NCBI GenBank assembly: GCA_052034005.1
Contig: JBPOJB010000052.1
Coordinates: 1 to 44,603, forward strand
From: JAAYDI01 sp052034005
GTDB taxonomy: Bacteria > Planctomycetota > Planctomycetia > Pirellulales > Pirellulaceae
Length of the DNA: 44,603 nt
Direction: 5' to 3'
Made by a program: the position numbers and the translations under genes. Under the pieces are notes generated by a model. That model did no database searches. It was not told the origin of the DNA and saw only the letters and a program-made list of their open reading frames with translations. Every line of letters starts with the position of its first letter. Within the stretch, counting starts at the first letter, position 1. Positions 42,342 through 44,603 of the stretch are shown here, piece by piece.

Positions 42342-43670
42342 TCACTTAGCCTTTTCGAACAGGAGCAGGAACCGGTCGGGTGCCGGACGCGGTTGCTCGG
42401 ACACCAGGATGAACCCCGCGTCGGTCATCTCTTGGATCACCACGTGAGGGTCAATCTGCCGCCGGTGACTGGCGTACCGCCGAGACAACTCGGCCGTGGC
42501 CGTCCGATCCAGGACATACACCCGGCCGTCCGGCACGAGCCGCTCGTGCAGCTTGGCCAGCAGGGTCGGGCCGTGAAACAGCAGGTGGTAAGTATCCAGG
42601 AAGAACACCGCGTCGATCGGTTCGGGGCCCAAGTGGGGATCGCCTTGATCGGTGAGCCTGGCGGGCAGCGTAACGCCGGCGGGCAGCGGCGGGCGCTCCT
42701 CCTTTTGCGTGGCCCACTCCTCGAGCACGATCTCCAGTCCGCCGCCGGACGACCGATCGAGAATCGACGGGATCAGCTCACGCGCTTGTCCCAGGGCGAT
42801 GATCGCCGGGCAGTGCAGCGGCCGGCCCGGCGGCAGGAGCAGCGCGGCGACCGAGTCGACATCCAGCGGCAGGCAAGGGTCGGCCGGTTGGCCGGGCGCG
42901 GTCAGGTTCTCCGGACGCTGGAAGATCAACACGAACGGGTTGTCCTTCGATTCGGAGAGTTCGTCGGCGCAGGCGATGAAGCGGAACCCCTCTTCGCACG
43001 CTTCGCGCACAACCGTGGTCTCCGCGATCCAGAAGTGCTTCCGCTCGCGCTGCTCGCGAGGCACCCAGTCGCGGAGCGTACCCCGCAGGCGGTCCACCAC
43101 CACCAGGTGGCCGCCGGGCTTGAGCGCCCGCCAGATCTCCCGCAGCATCTCACGCGGTTTGGTCATGTGGTGGTAGACCAGGCGCATGTGAACCAGGTCG
43201 ACACTCGCCGGTGGGATCCTGGGATCCACGTCCGTCCCCAGCACCACGCGCACTTGCGAAAGCTTCCGCTCCTCGGCCGCTTTCTTGAGCGACGCGACCA
43301 TCTCTTCGGCGATCTCTTCAGAATACACGGTGCCCGAAGGCCCGACGATCTCCGCCAACGACCAGGTGTCGTCCCCCCTGCCCGCGCCGATGTCCGCCGC
43401 GGTCGCGCCGTCGCCCAGGCCCAGACGATCGGCCAACGCACGCATGGCTGCGCGCCGGTCGGCCGGACGCTTCGGCGTCGATTCACGAGGCTGGGCAGCG
43501 TCGGCCGCCACACCCGGCCCGGCGGCTGCCACGCCGGTTGCCTGCCCGCCTTCCGGCCGCGGGGCGCTTGGCCAGAGCGCGATCGGCAGCGCTGCGATCA
43601 GCAGGGCCGGGATCCAGGAAACGATCGGCGGTCCACGCCGCCTGTGCCGACCCGATTCAACAGCAGTCAT
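42342..43670 (-). CDS. Membrane-anchored class I methyltransferase with duplicated domain
   Basis: The product has 442 residues. ATG 43670 is chosen because AAGGAGG lies 8 bases upstream. One membrane anchor (IVSWIPALLIAALPIAL, 16-32) is followed by a SAM-binding domain with motif I ADIGAGRGDDTW at 92-103, then LVYHHMTKPREMLREIWRAL and PGGHLVVVDR. From about residue 270 the second half repeats the order of the first: DTYHLLFHGPTLLAKLHERL, PDGRVYVLDR, then an IQEMTDAGF-type helix and FLLLFEKAK. The second copy shows no motif I, so it probably does not bind SAM. The substrate is unknown. It precedes the membrane-anchored hydrolase in a two-gene unit. Confidence 0.85.
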   Translation of the reverse strand: MTAVESGRHRRRGPPIVSWIPALLIAALPIALWPSAPRPEGGQATGVAAAGPGVAADAAQPRESTPKRPADRRAAMRALADRLGLGDGATAADIGAGRGDDTWSLAEIVGPSGTVYSEEIAEEMVASLKKAAEERKLSQVRVVLGTDVDPRIPPASVDLVHMRLVYHHMTKPREMLREIWRALKPGGHLVVVDRLRGTLRDWVPREQRERKHFWIAETTVVREACEEGFRFIACADELSESKDNPFVLIFQRPENLTAPGQPADPCLPLDVDSVAALLLPPGRPLHCPAIIALGQARELIPSILDRSSGGGLEIVLEEWATQKEERPPLPAGVTLPARLTDQGDPHLGPEPIDAVFFLDTYHLLFHGPTLLAKLHERLVPDGRVYVLDRTATAELSRRYASHRRQIDPHVVIQEMTDAGFILVSEQPRPAPDRFLLLFEKAK

Positions 43671-43827
43671 CTCGAGCGCCTCCTTCATGTTCGAATCTGT
43701 CGCGAGCCCGCCCCGACCACCAGCGGCCCGAAGGACCGGGGCAATGGAGACTAACGATGAGGAACGGCGCACCAGAGGCGGGGTTTGGGATAACTACGCG
43801 AATTGACCAAGTGCATGGGGATGCGGT

Positions 43828-44603
43828 TCAGTGCTGCTCGCCAAACCGCAGCACCATCGTATATTCCGGAGTGCGTGCGTCGCCGCCCCGCACGATTACC
43901 AGATGCGTGTCAGCACGGTTTTCCCGGAGCGCCTGCCGCAACTTGGCGATCGCCTTTCGCACACGCTGGCTGGCACGCTGAAACTCATCTCCGGTCGCAT
44001 CCATATCACGCGTGGTTTCCATGCCATCGACCGCACGCTGCACCTCGGCCAGTGACCTCGCGCGCCCGACCGGTTTTGCCAACAGCCAGAATAGCCGGCT
44101 GACCTGTGTATCGTGCCCGAGGTAGATGCGTTTGCCAAGGCACCAGGCGATCTTCGGATCGTGTTTATCGCGCCGGATGCCCGCGTCCTCCGGCAGCTTG
44201 GGATCGTCTTGCAGTACATCGCTCCCACCCTGGACGGGTATGTCGCCGCGCGCGATGCGGCGGCGGAGGATCTCGCGTTTGGCCCACGCGATGGCCCAGC
44301 GGTAGATTCCTGCAATCGTCTGCGCACCGGGCTCCCGTTCCACGATCCGCGCCAGTTCTTCCCATCCTTCCAGATCACGCGGTGGATCAAAGCCATGCGC
44401 GCCCAGTTCCACTTCGACCGTATCGCTGGAAGCCGTGATCTCGGCCGTCAGCTGCTGAAACACTTGCTCTTGCTCTGAGCGTAGCGTTCCCAACAGTTTC
44501 TCCAGGCCTTGCTGGCGCACGAGCGGCCAGACTCCGCGCAACGCACTCGACACGCCCTGCATCAAGTCCAGAACCTCCCGTTGCGAGGTGCCGACCGCAC
44601 GCA
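43828..44603 (-). CDS. Uncharacterised protein with C-terminal winged-helix-like region, partial
   Basis: I do not recognise the family. The frame is open to the right edge, so the N-terminus is probably outside the window; the first ATG inside is at 44562, with no properly spaced ribosome-binding site. The N-terminal part looks helical and coiled (GLEKLLGTLRSEQEQVFQQL). The middle has WEELARIVEREPGAQTIAG and a basic helix AKREILRRRIARG. The last 110 residues (RIYLGHDTQVSRLFWLLA, then QRVRKAIAKLRQAL and a final beta-hairpin) resemble a winged-helix DNA-binding fold of the OmpR type. A DNA-binding or regulatory role is a guess. Confidence 0.6.
   Translation of the reverse strand, partial: RAVGTSQREVLDLMQGVSSALRGVWPLVRQQGLEKLLGTLRSEQEQVFQQLTAEITASSDTVEVELGAHGFDPPRDLEGWEELARIVEREPGAQTIAGIYRWAIAWAKREILRRRIARGDIPVQGGSDVLQDDPKLPEDAGIRRDKHDPKIAWCLGKRIYLGHDTQVSRLFWLLAKPVGRARSLAEVQRAVDGMETTRDMDATGDEFQRASQRVRKAIAKLRQALRENRADTHLVIVRGGDARTPEYTMVLRFGEQH

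Overview
The window is a high-GC, protein-dense bacterial segment. It carries no rRNA, tRNA, CRISPR array, insertion sequence or phage gene that I can see. Several features point to a planctomycete-type (PVC group) heterotroph, probably from an environmental genome: a DUF1559 pseudopilin-like protein with the H-X9-DG C-terminal motif, a PEP-CTERM surface protein, three exported multihaem cytochromes that resemble the hydrazine synthase alpha subunit, many Gfo/Idh/MocA oxidoreductases (some Tat-exported), and secreted beta-helix carbohydrate-active proteins. Species cannot be named from the sequence.

Layout. 1-6580: two HzsA-like haem proteins, divergently transcribed from a 325-base spacer; the rightward one carries an extra CxxCH motif and a Fn3-LamG tail. 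6644-9830: a Tat-exported Gfo/Idh/MocA protein and, divergently, a HEAT-repeat/response-regulator fusion. 9863-16276: three parallel beta-helix proteins surrounding a decayed vapBC toxin-antitoxin locus whose promoter and operator still look intact. 16311-22561: a seven-gene leftward operon for carbohydrate oxidation and isomerisation (TIM-barrel isomerase, two Gfo/Idh/MocA proteins, VOC protein, two SDR-type enzymes, aldose 1-epimerase). Opposite it, 22785-26220 is a rightward operon of Gfo/Idh/MocA dehydrogenase, exported esterase and MFS sugar transporter, coupled by 3-4 base overlaps. Together these look like one sugar-uptake and sugar-oxidation regulon sharing a control region.

26255-30859: an extended -10 promoter and a well-formed cobalamin riboswitch precede a DUF1559 pseudopilin-like gene, then a DUF4465-like PEP-CTERM surface protein, then a third HzsA-like cytochrome. 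No TonB receptor or B12 synthesis gene is present, so the riboswitch appears to control cell-surface proteins of unassigned function. I consider this the best candidate for an undescribed system: a planctomycete surface module for capturing cobalamin.

30935-36417: a DRE-TIM aldolase and a GT2 / asparagine-synthase-like / GT-C membrane protein operon, likely for surface glycan assembly. 36531-39800: rtcA followed by a large exported esterase with a second, apparently dead, hydrolase half. 40046-44603: a Tat-exported Gfo/Idh/MocA protein, a membrane-anchored lipase-like hydrolase, a membrane-anchored tandem methyltransferase and a winged-helix-like protein that runs off the right edge.
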